Below, piece by piece: positions 45,753-53,819 of a stretch of DNA of 64,000 bases. The stretch comes from Pikeienuella litoralis (GTDB taxonomy: Bacteria; Pseudomonadota; Alphaproteobacteria; Rhodobacterales; Rhodobacteraceae). The stretch covers positions 434,001-498,000 of the forward strand of contig NZ_JBBHER010000003.1 in assembly GCF_037646705.1 (NCBI RefSeq). The letters are read 5' to 3'. Position numbers and translations under genes: made by a program. A model generated the notes under the pieces. That model saw only the letters and a program-made list of their open reading frames with translations, had not been told where the DNA came from and searched no databases. How positions within the stretch are numbered: position 1 is the first letter of the stretch; each line of letters begins with the position of its first letter.

Positions 45753-46978
45753 CCCGCGGCTCTGGTCGCCCAGGTCGTGGCGGCGCTGGCCGTAATCGTG
45801 TCGAGCCCGCCCAGCAGGCCGCGGATCGGGTTTCGGGACGGCGGCGGCTGATCGACGAGGCTGCGGATCGCCTGCGCCATGACGTCCGGCGTGTCGCCAT
45901 CGCGGGGGCGATGCAGCATCCGCAACAGGCCGAGGCGCTCCGCCGCTTCGGTCCGTATGTATTGCTCGAGCCGGGGCCGCACCCGCGGCGCGATGATGGC
46001 GGGCTTGTCGAGGCTCAGGATCTCGCAGAACGTGTTGTAGCCGCCCATGGCGACGACGCCGGTGGCGTCCGCCAGAAGCCGCTCCAGCCGGGGGTCGAAG
46101 CTGAAGGCGGTGACCCGCCCCGCCAGGGCCGCGACCCGGCGGTCGAAATCGGCGCGTTTCTCCGTGTTCATGAACGGGCCGTAGACGAGAACGCCGTGCA
46201 GCGGAATGCCCGGATCGGCCTCATAGGCGGAGAGCGCCCAGTCGATCAGCGCCTCGCCGTCGCCGCCGCCGCCGGTGGTCACCAGCACATAAGGCACGGG
46301 CGGCGGCGGCGGGCCGACATCCGGCCAGTCCGGGGTGTCGCGCCGCAGATAGCCGGTGTAGCGGACCGTCCGCATCATTCTGTCGGATATCGGCAGGCCG
46401 GCCAGCGGCTCGCAGATCTCTGGCAGGCCATAGATCCAGATTTCGTCGTAATAGGTCTCGATGGCCGTGAACGCGTCCTTGCGCTCCCATTCGCGGCGCA
46501 GCGTCTCCGGCTCGTCCAGCACGTCGCGCAAACCGAGCACCAGCCGCGCGCCGCGCGCCTTCGCGGTCTCCAGCGTCGCGGTGAGCTCGTTCCGGAATCC
46601 CCATGGCTCCTTGTCGATGATCAGGAGGTCGGGATCGAAACTTTCTTCGGTGGCGGAGAGAATGGCGGCTCGGAGGTTGACCGTGTCCTCGATGTCCAGC
46701 CCGAGATTGTGGGACGCGTAGGTGCCGTCCGGCATTTTCACCACGCCCGGCAGCCGCACATGATCGACCCGGTCGGCGAAGTCGAATCGCCCGACAATCG
46801 GCGAGCCCGTGGTGATCAGCGCCGAGAGCGACGGATCGTCGGCGGCCAGAGCCTGCGCAATGGTTCGCGACCGGCGCAGATGCCCGAGTCCAAATGTGTC
46901 ATGACTGTATAGCACAACCCGACGGCCGCGGTCCGCGCCTCTGATCCGGCCTGCGCCGCGCCCGGCGAAATGAGTCAT
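45749..46978 (-). CDS. COG4671-type predicted glycosyltransferase (GT28-like)
   Basis: A 409-residue protein. VVLYSHDTFGLGHLRRSRTI is the diagnostic N-terminal motif of the COG4671 glycosyltransferases, IDKEPWGFRNEL is a family-specific acidic segment, and VLVTTGGGGDGEALIDWAL plus VVAMGGYNTFCEILSLDKPA form the MurG-like donor site. ATG 46978 follows an AGAGGG site; the frame stays open to 47257, but that stretch is arginine- and alanine-rich shadow. It opens the operon, so its promoter must lie between 46979 and about 47230. Confidence 0.82.
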   Translation of the reverse strand: MTHFAGRGAGRIRGADRGRRVVLYSHDTFGLGHLRRSRTIAQALAADDPSLSALITTGSPIVGRFDFADRVDHVRLPGVVKMPDGTYASHNLGLDIEDTVNLRAAILSATEESFDPDLLIIDKEPWGFRNELTATLETAKARGARLVLGLRDVLDEPETLRREWERKDAFTAIETYYDEIWIYGLPEICEPLAGLPISDRMMRTVRYTGYLRRDTPDWPDVGPPPPPVPYVLVTTGGGGDGEALIDWALSAYEADPGIPLHGVLVYGPFMNTEKRADFDRRVAALAGRVTAFSFDPRLERLLADATGVVAMGGYNTFCEILSLDKPAIIAPRVRPRLEQYIRTEAAERLGLLRMLHRPRDGDTPDVMAQAIRSLVDQPPPSRNPIRGLLGGLDTITASAATTWATRAAG

Positions 46979-47235
46979 CCCTCTGCTCTCCCCGCGTCGG
47001 GAATGGGCGGCTTCGCCGCTTCCTCGCAAGCTGTACAAGCCGATGGCGCGAAACGCCAGCCCGGAGCGACCTGCCGTGAACGCTGTTTTAAATCTTTGCG
47101 CCCAGCTCCGCGGTGAAGCCGGGCGAGCCGCCGCCGCCGCCGCGCGGGGGTGGAGCGCGGATCCGCGGCCCGCCGGGCGCCTGAAGAAACCCGCGTTCCT
47201 CCTGCGCTTCTTCTTCTCCTCGCCGTGAAAGAGCG
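46979..47235. other. Gene-free region between the glycosyltransferase operon and the TSUP gene
   Basis: No credible gene is seen here. It contains a 12-bp palindrome (CGCGGATCCGCG, about 47156-47167) and a CGCC-rich low-complexity patch (about 47125-47145). No clear −35/−10 pair for the glycosyltransferase operon could be assigned. Short open frames in the region have no family features or ribosome binding sites. Confidence 0.5.
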
Positions 47236-47264
47236 TTAACCTATCACACGGTAACATCTACAAG
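47236..47264 (+). promoter_or_regulatory. Candidate promoter of the TSUP–TIGR02186 operon
   Basis: TTAACC (47236-47241) is followed after 17 bp by TACAAG (47259-47264), four of six matches to the −10 consensus. It lies in the AT-richest part of the gap and would give a leader of about 135 nt carrying the repeats at 47293-47342. Confidence 0.4.
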
Positions 47265-47292
47265 ATTCGGGTTGGTGCGACCATCGGCGGCG

Positions 47293-47342
47293 GATTTGTC
47301 GCCCGAAAATCGATTTCGGGCCAAATCGCTCCGATTTGTCGC
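47293..47342 (+). repeat. Overlapping inverted and direct repeats in the TSUP leader
   Basis: The 10-mer GATTTGTCGC occurs at 47293-47302 and again at 47333-47342 (40-bp period). Between the copies two mutually exclusive hairpins are possible: CCCGAAA/TTTCGGG (47302-47308 with 47314-47320) and CGATTT/AAATCG (47311-47316 with 47323-47328). This could be an operator array or a switching leader RNA ahead of the transporter gene. Confidence 0.45.
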
Positions 47343-47407
47343 ATCTGGCGCTATGGATTTCGAATGGTTGAAGGGTAGAACCCAGCCACGCCACGCGAGG
47401 GGTCGAC

Positions 47408-48322
47408 ATGCAGATCTACCTCCCCATCGCCGAAGTTTCGGTCAACGCCTTTCTCCTTTTGGGGCTCGGCGGGGTGATTGGCGTGCTTTCGGGGATTTTT
47501 GGCGTCGGCGGCGGCTTTCTCATCACGCCGCTCCTGATCTTTATCGGAATCTCCCCCGCGGTGGCGGTCGCCACCGGCGCGAACCAGATCGTCGCGGCGT
47601 CTTTCTCCGGGGTGCTCGCGCATTTGCGCCGCGGCACCGTGGACATCAAGATGGGGCTGATCCTGACGGTGGGCGGCGCGCTCGGCTCGGTTATCGGCGT
47701 CGAGATCTTCATGTTGCTGAGGGAGATCGGCCAGGTCGAGCTTCTGGTTTCGCTCTGCTACGTCGTCTTTCTCGGGATCATCGGCGCGCTGATGCTGATC
47801 GAAAGCGTGAACACGTTTCGCCGCTCCGCGTCCGGCGCGCCGCGGTCGCTGCGCCGGCATCACCGCTGGATCCACGGGCTGCCGCTGAAGATGCGGTTTC
47901 GGGCCTCGAAGCTCTATATCTCCGCGATTCCGCCGTTCCTGATCGGCGTCTCGGTCGGTGTTCTGGCGGCGATCATGGGGGTCGGCGGCGGATTCATCAT
48001 GGTCCCGGCGATGATCTATCTGCTGGGCATGCCGACCGCGGTGGTCGTCGGCACTTCGCTTTTCCAGATCATCTTCGTCACCGGCCTCACGACCGTGCTG
48101 CATGCGGTCCAGAACCAGACGGTCGACGCGCCGCTCGCGGTGCTTCTTCTTCTCGGCGGCGTCGTCGGCGCGCAGGTCGGCGCCCGGATCGGGGTTCGGA
48201 TGAAGGGCGAGCATTTGCGTATTTTCCTGGCGCTCATGGTGTTGGCCGTGAGCATCAAGCTCGGTTTCGATCTGGTCGTTCAGCCGTCTGAGCTTTTCTC
48301 GTTCGGCGAGGTGGCCCGGTGA
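47408..48322 (+). CDS. TSUP (TauE/SafE) sulfite-exporter family transporter
   Basis: A 304-residue permease with about eight membrane segments in two repeats. Each repeat has the family glycine motif: GVLSGIFGVGGGFLITPLL (residues about 25-43) and GVLAAIMGVGGGFIMVPAM (about 183-201). The family moves sulfite, sulfoacetate or other organosulfur anions. The adjoining TIGR02186 gene, overlapped by 4 bp, is the regular partner of this subgroup in alphaproteobacteria. Confidence 0.9.
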   Translation: MQIYLPIAEVSVNAFLLLGLGGVIGVLSGIFGVGGGFLITPLLIFIGISPAVAVATGANQIVAASFSGVLAHLRRGTVDIKMGLILTVGGALGSVIGVEIFMLLREIGQVELLVSLCYVVFLGIIGALMLIESVNTFRRSASGAPRSLRRHHRWIHGLPLKMRFRASKLYISAIPPFLIGVSVGVLAAIMGVGGGFIMVPAMIYLLGMPTAVVVGTSLFQIIFVTGLTTVLHAVQNQTVDAPLAVLLLLGGVVGAQVGARIGVRMKGEHLRIFLALMVLAVSIKLGFDLVVQPSELFSFGEVAR

Positions 48323-49101
48323 TGAAATGGCTTCTGGTCTGCGCCGTCTGGCTCATCGCCGCCGCCGCCCCGACCCTCGCGGCCGGGCCGAGCGAGCGGG
48401 TGATCGCCGCGCTCAGCCAGAACGCGGTCGGCATCACCGCCGATTTCACCGGCTCCGAAATCTTCGTCTTCGGCGCCATCGCCCGCGATCGGCTGCCGGA
48501 CGCGACCGATGACGCGCTCAACATCATCATCGCCGTCACCGGCCCGAAAACGAACACGACGCTCCACAAGAAAAACCGCACATTCGGACTCTGGATCAAC
48601 ACCGAGAGCGTGAACGTCAACGACGCGCCCAGCTTTTACGCGATCGCCACGACCGGCCCGCTGGAGAGCATTCTCTCGCATACGGAGGATCTCCGCTATC
48701 GGATCAGCATCGAGCAGGCCGTGCGCCTGGTCGGCGCGGCGGGCAAGGTCGCGGAGCCGGACGAGTTCCGCGAGGCGATCATTCGCATCAATCGCGCGGC
48801 TGGCGTCTATTTCGAGAATATCGGCGATGTCGAGCTGACCGAACGGACCCTGTTTCAGAGCCATTTCGAGTTGCCCTCGAACATTGTCGAAGGCGATTAT
48901 CAGGCGCGCGTGTATCTTTTGCGCGAAGGCGCGGTTCTGGACACGTTTTCCACGACGATCGAGGTGCGCAAGGTCGGGTTCGAGCGCTGGATCTACGAGC
49001 TGGCGCACGAGCAGTCGCTGCTCTATGGCCTCTTGTCGATCCTGGTCGCGCTCATCGCGGGCTGGGGCGCGTCGGAGGCGTTCCGTCTGCTGCGCCGTTG
49101 A
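48319..49101 (+). CDS. TIGR02186 family exported membrane-anchored protein
   Basis: A 260-residue protein with a signal peptide (residues 1-20, ending LAAG), a periplasmic beta-rich domain and one C-terminal membrane anchor (SLLYGLLSILVALIAGWGA). It belongs to a conserved family of unknown biochemical role found next to TauE/SafE permeases; SQNAVGITADFTGSEIFVFG is its N-terminal marker. It probably works with the transporter at the periplasmic face. Start overlaps the transporter stop by 4 bp. Confidence 0.85.
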   Translation: MMKWLLVCAVWLIAAAAPTLAAGPSERVIAALSQNAVGITADFTGSEIFVFGAIARDRLPDATDDALNIIIAVTGPKTNTTLHKKNRTFGLWINTESVNVNDAPSFYAIATTGPLESILSHTEDLRYRISIEQAVRLVGAAGKVAEPDEFREAIIRINRAAGVYFENIGDVELTERTLFQSHFELPSNIVEGDYQARVYLLREGAVLDTFSTTIEVRKVGFERWIYELAHEQSLLYGLLSILVALIAGWGASEAFRLLRR

Positions 49102-49208
49102 GCGTGACGCGGGCTTCGGCGCGCGGAGGGCGGCGCCCTCGGCTCGTCGCTTCCACCGCCGTTTCCGACGCCGGCGACCGCTTCGCCCGGAGTCCGGCGC
49201 GCGGTCCT

Positions 49209-49293
49209 TGGTGCGGGCGGCGGGACTCGAACCCGCACGGCGCAAGGCCTCCGGATTTTAAGTCCGGTATGTCTACCATTCCATCACGCCCGC
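49209..49293 (-). tRNA. tRNA-Leu (UAA anticodon)
   Basis: An 85-nt tRNA including an encoded CCA. The acceptor stem pairs GCGGGCG with CGCCCGC and the discriminator is A. The anticodon arm is CCGGA-CTTAAAA-TCCGG with anticodon UAA, a long class II variable arm follows, and the T arm is GCGGG-TTCGAGT-CCCGC. All fit tRNA-Leu. No integrase or duplicated 3' end is seen, so it is not visibly used as an attachment site here. Confidence 0.95.
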
Positions 49294-49343
49294 CACATCC
49301 CGCGCCAGCCGCGCGGGGCGGGATGCGGTCCGCACGATATGCG

Positions 49344-49370
49344 CCTATATTTCTTGTTGAAAGTCCGCAA
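49344..49370 (-). promoter_or_regulatory. Candidate tRNA-Leu promoter and leader hairpin
   Basis: On the minus strand TTGCGG (49365-49370) precedes TATAGG (49344-49349) with a short 15-bp spacer (16 if TTTGCG is taken). Between this and the tRNA an 8-bp perfect inverted repeat, CATCCCGC/GCGGGATG (49296-49303 with 49318-49325), would form a hairpin in the 5' leader that RNase P removes. Confidence 0.45.
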
Positions 49371-49428
49371 ATTTGCCACCGGCGCGTCTATGGTGCATTT
49401 TCTGCGCGATTACATGGAGACTCAGAGG

Positions 49429-50190
49429 ATGGCGCGACCGATTATCGGCGTTTCGGGTGGCTCTCAGATCGTCAACAACGCATATCAGGTGCAGGCGTCG
49501 GGGGAGCGCAACATCGCCGCCGTCGCGCAGGCGGCGGGAGGATTGCCGCTGATCATTCCCGGCATGCCCGATCATCTTGCGCTGCAGGAGATTCTCGGCG
49601 CCATCGACGGGCTTTTCCTCACCGGGGGGCGGCCGAACGTGCATCCGTCCTGCTATGGCTGCGAGCCTTCGCCCGCTCATGAGCCGTATGACGAGGGGCG
49701 CGACCGTGTGACGCTGCCGCTGATTCGCGCCGCGATCGAGATCGGCATGCCGGTATTCGGCGTCTGCCGCGGAATTCAGGAGATCAACGTCGCCCTCGGC
49801 GGCACGTTGCATCCGGAGATTCGCGATCTGCCGGGCAAGATGAATCATCGGATGCCGCCGGGAGAGACCGACCCCGAAGTGGTGTTTCGCAAGCGGCACA
49901 AGGTGACGTTGAAAGCGGGCGGCTGGTTCGCAAGAACGATCGGCGAGAGCGAGATCGTGACCAACTCGCTTCACGGACAGGCGTGCGTCACCACGGGCGA
50001 AGGGGTCGAAGTCGAGGGGGTGTCAGAGGACGGCGTGATCGAGGCGATCAGCGTGCCGGGCGCGCGGGGGCTCGTCATCGGGGTCCAGTGGCACGCCGAA
50101 TACGATGCGCATGTCGATCCGGTCTCGCGCGCGCTTTTCGGCGCGTTCGGAGAGGCGGCGCGGAACTGGCGAACCAACCGCGCCGCCTGA
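49429..50190 (+). CDS. Gamma-glutamyl-GABA hydrolase-like class I amidotransferase
   Basis: A 253-residue peptidase C26 / PuuD-type hydrolase. The catalytic cysteine is Cys113 in PVFGVCRGIQEINVALGG, the histidine is in GVQWHAEYD (about residue 226), and the preceding FLTGGRPNVHPS is the usual oxyanion neighbourhood. Substrates in the family include gamma-glutamyl-GABA and other gamma-glutamyl amides; the actual one is unknown since no put/puu genes are near. ATG 49429 is preferred because RPIIGVS begins the conserved fold; in-frame upstream starts exist at 49414 and 49339. Confidence 0.85.
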   Translation: MARPIIGVSGGSQIVNNAYQVQASGERNIAAVAQAAGGLPLIIPGMPDHLALQEILGAIDGLFLTGGRPNVHPSCYGCEPSPAHEPYDEGRDRVTLPLIRAAIEIGMPVFGVCRGIQEINVALGGTLHPEIRDLPGKMNHRMPPGETDPEVVFRKRHKVTLKAGGWFARTIGESEIVTNSLHGQACVTTGEGVEVEGVSEDGVIEAISVPGARGLVIGVQWHAEYDAHVDPVSRALFGAFGEAARNWRTNRAA

Positions 50191-50282
50191 TGCGGCCGCG
50201 GGCGCCCGGCGGATAGGATGCGGCCAGGTCGCCCGGCCGCATCTTCGATTCCGCGCCGTCCCGCAGGGCGGCCGCCCCGACT

Positions 50283-50975
50283 TCAGCGCGCCTTCTGGCC
50301 GAAGAGCACTTTTTTCGCTTCTTCGTCATCGGCGATGTTGCCGCGTTTCTCTTCGCCGTGGGCGCGGCCGATCTTCACCGCCTCGCGCGCGCCGACCCGG
50401 TCGAGCCACGCCTGCATGTGCGGGAAGTTGGAGATATCCTGCTCCTGCTTTTCCCAGAGGCTCGCCCAGGGCCAGATCGCCATGTCGGCGATGGAATAGG
50501 GGCCCGCGACGTAATCCCGGTCTGCGAGACGCTTGTTCAGAACGCCGTAGAGCCGGTTCACCTCGTTCCGATACCGGTCCATCGCGTAGGGAATCCGCTC
50601 CGGCGCGTAGTTGAGGAAGTGATGCGCCTGACCCGCCATCGGGCCGACTCCGCCCATTTGCCACATCAGCCATTGTTCGATTTCGATCCGCTCGCGTTCC
50701 GTCTCGCCATAGAAGGCGCCATGCTTGCGCGCGAGATACATCATGATCGCCGCGCTTTCGAAGATCGAAACCGGCTTTCCGTCCGGCCCGTCCGGATCGA
50801 CGATGGCGGGCATCCGGTTGTTCGGCGCGATGGCGAGAAATTCGGGAGCGAACTGCTCGCCTTTCCCGATATTGATGTAATGCGTCTCGTAAGGAAGGTT
50901 CAGTTCTTCGAGAAGAATGCTGATTTTCCAGCCGTTCGGGGTGGGCCAGTAGTAGAGGGCGATGGGTTCGGACAT
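50283..50975 (-). CDS. Glutathione S-transferase (YfcG/YghU-like)
   Basis: A 230-residue thioredoxin-fold GST. The N-terminal domain starts SEPIALYYWPTPNGWKISIL and has the glutathione-contact FESAAIMMYLA after the cis-proline segment NNRMPAIVD. The all-helical C-terminal domain has PYSIADMAIWPWASLWEKQ. The pattern matches the Nu-class disulfide-bond oxidoreductase type, in which Thr/Asn rather than Tyr contacts the thiol. ATG 50975 has an AAGGAG ribosome binding site; upstream in-frame extension is non-conserved. Confidence 0.9.
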   Translation of the reverse strand: MSEPIALYYWPTPNGWKISILLEELNLPYETHYINIGKGEQFAPEFLAIAPNNRMPAIVDPDGPDGKPVSIFESAAIMMYLARKHGAFYGETERERIEIEQWLMWQMGGVGPMAGQAHHFLNYAPERIPYAMDRYRNEVNRLYGVLNKRLADRDYVAGPYSIADMAIWPWASLWEKQEQDISNFPHMQAWLDRVGAREAVKIGRAHGEEKRGNIADDEEAKKVLFGQKAR

Positions 50976-51001
50976 GCGGGTCTCCTTGTTTCGCTCCCCT
51001 G

Positions 51002-51029
51002 CATGTAACCGGCTTTGGCGGCGAGGCAA
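51002..51029 (-). promoter_or_regulatory. Candidate promoter of the GST gene
   Basis: TTGCCT (51024-51029) and TACATG (51002-51007) on the minus strand with a 16-bp spacer. The predicted leader is about 20 nt and contains the AAGGAG ribosome binding site. Confidence 0.4.
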
Positions 51030-51064
51030 CCCGGCGCCGGGCGCCCGGACGGCGCCGCGGCGTC

Positions 51065-51093
51065 TTGACGGCGCGGGGCGCGGCGCTTGTCCG
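51065..51093 (+). promoter_or_regulatory. Candidate promoter of ctaA
   Basis: TTGACG (51065-51070) is an excellent −35. After 17 bp lies TGTCCG (51088-51093), a poor −10. The leader would be about 40 nt with a GAAGGAG ribosome binding site near 51122. The −35 overlaps the back of the divergent GST promoter region. Confidence 0.35.
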
Positions 51094-51137
51094 AAGGAGG
51101 CGCCGCCGTTAATTGAGGGCCGAAGGAGAATGCCCCG

Positions 51138-52268
51138 ATGAGCAAGAGAGCGATCTTCGAAGAGGTTGGCGCGGGCGGCGCCGTCGCCGCCGCAAGGCCC
51201 GGCGCCGCGGATGCGCGGAAGGCCGCGGCGCGCCGGACGATCCGGATCTGGCTGGTCGTTCTCGGGCTCCTGGTCGCGGCGATGGTCGTCGTCGGCGGAT
51301 TGACCCGGATGACCGGCAGCGGCCTGTCGATCACGGAATGGAATGTCATTCTCGGCGCGGTGCCGCCGCTCTCGACGGCGGATTGGGAGCGCGCCTTCCA
51401 AGCCTACCAGACGACCGACCAGTTCCGCCTGCAGAATTCATGGATGACGCTGGCCGATTTCAAGCCGATCTTCTGGTGGGAATGGGCGCATCGGTTTCTG
51501 GGCCGCCTGATCGGCGTCGTCTGGCTGCTCCCGCTGCTCTGGTTCGCGGCCCGGCGGATGATCCCGCGCGGCTGGGGGCCGCGGCTGGTGCTGATCGGGT
51601 GTCTCGGCGGCCTTCAGGGGGCGATCGGCTGGTGGATGGTGTGGTCCGGGCTTTCGGATCGGGTCGAGGTCGCGCCCTATCGGCTGATGACGCATCTTGG
51701 CGTCGCGTTCCTCATCTTCGCGCTCATCGCCTGGTTCGTCTACGGGCTCGGCCGTGAGGAATGGGAGCTGCTTCAGGCCCGTCGGCGGCGGACGGCGGCG
51801 CATCTGCGGTGGGCGCGGGCGGCGGTGGCGGCGCTTTTCATCCAGATCCTTCTCGGCGCGCTCGTCGCCGGGACGAACGGCTGGGCGGGCTGGAACACCT
51901 GGCCCCTGATGGATGGCGCGCTGATGGCGCCGGAGGCGCTGACGATGGCGCCTTTCTGGCACAACTTCTTCGAAAACCCGGCGATGACGCAATTCGTGCA
52001 TCGCTCATGGGCGTTCATGGCGTTGGCGGCGGCGCTGATCTTCGCCGTGAAGGCGCGGCGCGGCGCGCATGGCGCCACCCGCCGCTGGGCGGGCTGGCTC
52101 ATGGCTGGGGTTCTCGCTCAGGCCGGGCTCGGGATCGCGGCGTTGCTTCTGGCCGCGCCGCTTTCGGTGGCGGCGGCGCATCAGATCGGCGCGCTGGCGC
52201 TCCTCGCGCTGGCGCTGAGGGCGATGTTCGAGGCGGCCTATCCCTCGGCGCAGAAAATCACGGCCTGA
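51138..52268 (+). CDS. ctaA: Heme A synthase (COX15/CtaA)
   Basis: A 376-residue inner-membrane monooxygenase that oxidises the C8 methyl of heme O to give heme A for aa3 oxidases. Eight membrane helices are arranged as two four-helix bundles. The heme-ligand histidines lie in WEWAHRFLGR, RLMTHLGVAFL, FVHRSWAFMA and AAHQIGALAL. VGGLTRMTGSGLSITEW is a strong signature of the alphaproteobacterial/mitochondrial type 2 enzyme. Its end overlaps the convergent gluQRS gene by 11 bp. Confidence 0.95.
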   Translation: MSKRAIFEEVGAGGAVAAARPGAADARKAAARRTIRIWLVVLGLLVAAMVVVGGLTRMTGSGLSITEWNVILGAVPPLSTADWERAFQAYQTTDQFRLQNSWMTLADFKPIFWWEWAHRFLGRLIGVVWLLPLLWFAARRMIPRGWGPRLVLIGCLGGLQGAIGWWMVWSGLSDRVEVAPYRLMTHLGVAFLIFALIAWFVYGLGREEWELLQARRRRTAAHLRWARAAVAALFIQILLGALVAGTNGWAGWNTWPLMDGALMAPEALTMAPFWHNFFENPAMTQFVHRSWAFMALAAALIFAVKARRGAHGATRRWAGWLMAGVLAQAGLGIAALLLAAPLSVAAAHQIGALALLALALRAMFEAAYPSAQKITA

Positions 52269-53094
52269 GTCCGACGGCGCGGCGGACATCGGCGGGGGTC
52301 CAGCCGGCGGCTCTGAGCGCCGCGAGCGAGACGTCGTCGGCGCGTTTCGCCAGCCGCCGCCCCGCCTTGTCGCGGATGAGCCGGTGGTGGCGGTAGACCG
52401 GCGCGGGGAGGCCGAGGAGAGTCTGCAGGAGCCGGTGAACGCCGGTCGCGCTGAAAAGATCGGCGCCGCGCGTCACATGGGTGACGCCCTGTTCGGCGTC
52501 GTCGACGACCACCGCCAGATGATAGGCGGCGGCGGCGTCTTTGCGCATCAGGACGACATCGCCGAATTCCGCGGCGAGCGCGCCGGCCTCGACCGAAATC
52601 TCGCCGGTCTCTCCGTGCGGCCCCGCGCCGATCTCCTGAAACGCGAGCGGCGCCGCGCGCCTGGCGGCGCGCGCGACGTCGAGCCGGATGGCGGCCGGCC
52701 CAGGCGGCGCGCCATGGAGGCGGCAGCGGCAGACGCCGGGATGGACCGGCGCCCCGCCTTCCTGCGGCGCGGCGGCGGCGGCGATGTCGCGGCGGGTGCA
52801 GGCGCACCGATAGGTGAGCCCCATCGCGCCGAGCCGCGCCAGCGCCGCCCGATACGCCGGGCCGCGGTCCGATTGCCGGAGAACGGGCGTGGGCCAATCC
52901 AGCCCGAGCCAGAGCAAGTCCTCGACTATCCCGGCTTCGAATTCGGCCCGCGCGCGCCCCTGATCGAGGTCTTCGATGCGAAGAAGGAACCGGCCCCGCG
53001 CGGCCCGGGCCGCGCCGAAGGCGGTGAGCGCGGAGAAGGCGTGCCCGAGATGGAGCCGACCGGTGGGCGAGGGGGCGAAGCGTTCGACATGCAT
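52258..53094 (-). CDS. gluQ: Glutamyl-Q tRNA(Asp) synthetase
   Basis: A 278-residue class I synthetase-like enzyme that attaches glutamate to the queuosine at position 34 of tRNA(Asp). The HIGH-type motif is PSPTGRLHLGHA (residues 8-19). RIEDLD, the zinc cysteines YRCACTRRD with CRC, and the KMSKS-type loop RLAKR are present. It lacks the anticodon-binding domain of GluRS, consistent with its length. ATG 53094 (MHVERFAPSPTG) is the conserved start; a longer frame reaches 53130. Confidence 0.92.
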   Translation of the reverse strand: MHVERFAPSPTGRLHLGHAFSALTAFGAARAARGRFLLRIEDLDQGRARAEFEAGIVEDLLWLGLDWPTPVLRQSDRGPAYRAALARLGAMGLTYRCACTRRDIAAAAAPQEGGAPVHPGVCRCRLHGAPPGPAAIRLDVARAARRAAPLAFQEIGAGPHGETGEISVEAGALAAEFGDVVLMRKDAAAAYHLAVVVDDAEQGVTHVTRGADLFSATGVHRLLQTLLGLPAPVYRHHRLIRDKAGRRLAKRADDVSLAALRAAGWTPADVRRAVGLRP

Positions 53095-53195
53095 GGCCGC
53101 GATCAGGCTCGCGGCCGGGCGCGCCGTCAAGCCCGGCGCCGCCCCCCGGCGGGGCGCCCCTTGACGAAACCGCCCCGCGCCGGCCTTCTCCGCGC

Positions 53196-53819
53196 ATGAG
53201 GATCATCGAGACCGAGCAGGATGTCGCCGAAGGCGCGGCGGCGCTGGCCGCGTCCTGCCCGCGCATGGCGGCGGCGCTGGCCGTCATCGGCCGGCCGCCG
53301 CTTCGGCGCCGGGCGGACGGGTTTTCGGCGCTCTTGCAGACGATTGTCGGCCAGCAGGTCTCCACCGCCGCCGCCGCCGGGATCTGGGCGCGGCTGGAGG
53401 CCGAGGGCCTGACGGCGGAGGACGCCGTGCGCGCCGCTTCCGACGACGCGCTGCGCGCCGCCGGCCTCTCGCGGGCGAAGGCGCGCTATGCGGCGGCGCT
53501 GGCCGAGGCGCGGCTCGATTACGCCGCGCTCCGCGCGATGCCGGAGGCGGAGGCGATGGCGGCGCTCACCGCGGTTCCCGGCGTCGGGCGCTGGACGGGG
53601 GAAATCTATCTCATGTTCGCGGTCGGCCGGGCGGACGTGTTCGCGCCGGGCGATCTCGCGCTTCGCGAGGCGGCGCGCGCGCTTTTCGAGATGGAGGCGC
53701 GCCCGTCGATCGCGGCGCTTGACGAGATGGCGCTGGCGTGGCGCCCGTGGCGCGCCGTTGCCGCGCGCATCCTCTTCGCCTATTACCGCGCTCTGAAGGG
53801 CCGGGAGGGCGTCACATGA
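53196..53819 (+). CDS. DNA-3-methyladenine glycosylase II-like (HhH-GPD)
   Basis: A 207-residue base-excision repair glycosylase of the AlkA type. The HhH-GPD core is ALTAVPGVGRWTGEIYLMFA followed by RADVFAPGDLAL, in which the Asp is catalytic, and FSALLQTIVGQQVST is the N-terminal helix marker. It lacks the AlkA N-terminal TBP-like domain, so it belongs to the short form. A TTGACG hexamer starts 35 bp before the ATG (53161) and no Shine–Dalgarno is present, suggesting leaderless translation. Its stop overlaps the esterase gene by 4 bp. Confidence 0.9.
   Translation: MRIIETEQDVAEGAAALAASCPRMAAALAVIGRPPLRRRADGFSALLQTIVGQQVSTAAAAGIWARLEAEGLTAEDAVRAASDDALRAAGLSRAKARYAAALAEARLDYAALRAMPEAEAMAALTAVPGVGRWTGEIYLMFAVGRADVFAPGDLALREAARALFEMEARPSIAALDEMALAWRPWRAVAARILFAYYRALKGREGVT

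Noticed and set aside
47043..47228. A 61-codon plus-strand open frame in the gene-free region
   Set aside because: No ribosome binding site, no family resemblance, and composition typical of GC-rich non-coding sequence.
49209..49293. tRNA-Leu as an integration site for a mobile element
   Set aside because: No integrase, no repeated tRNA 3' end and no change in gene content around it.
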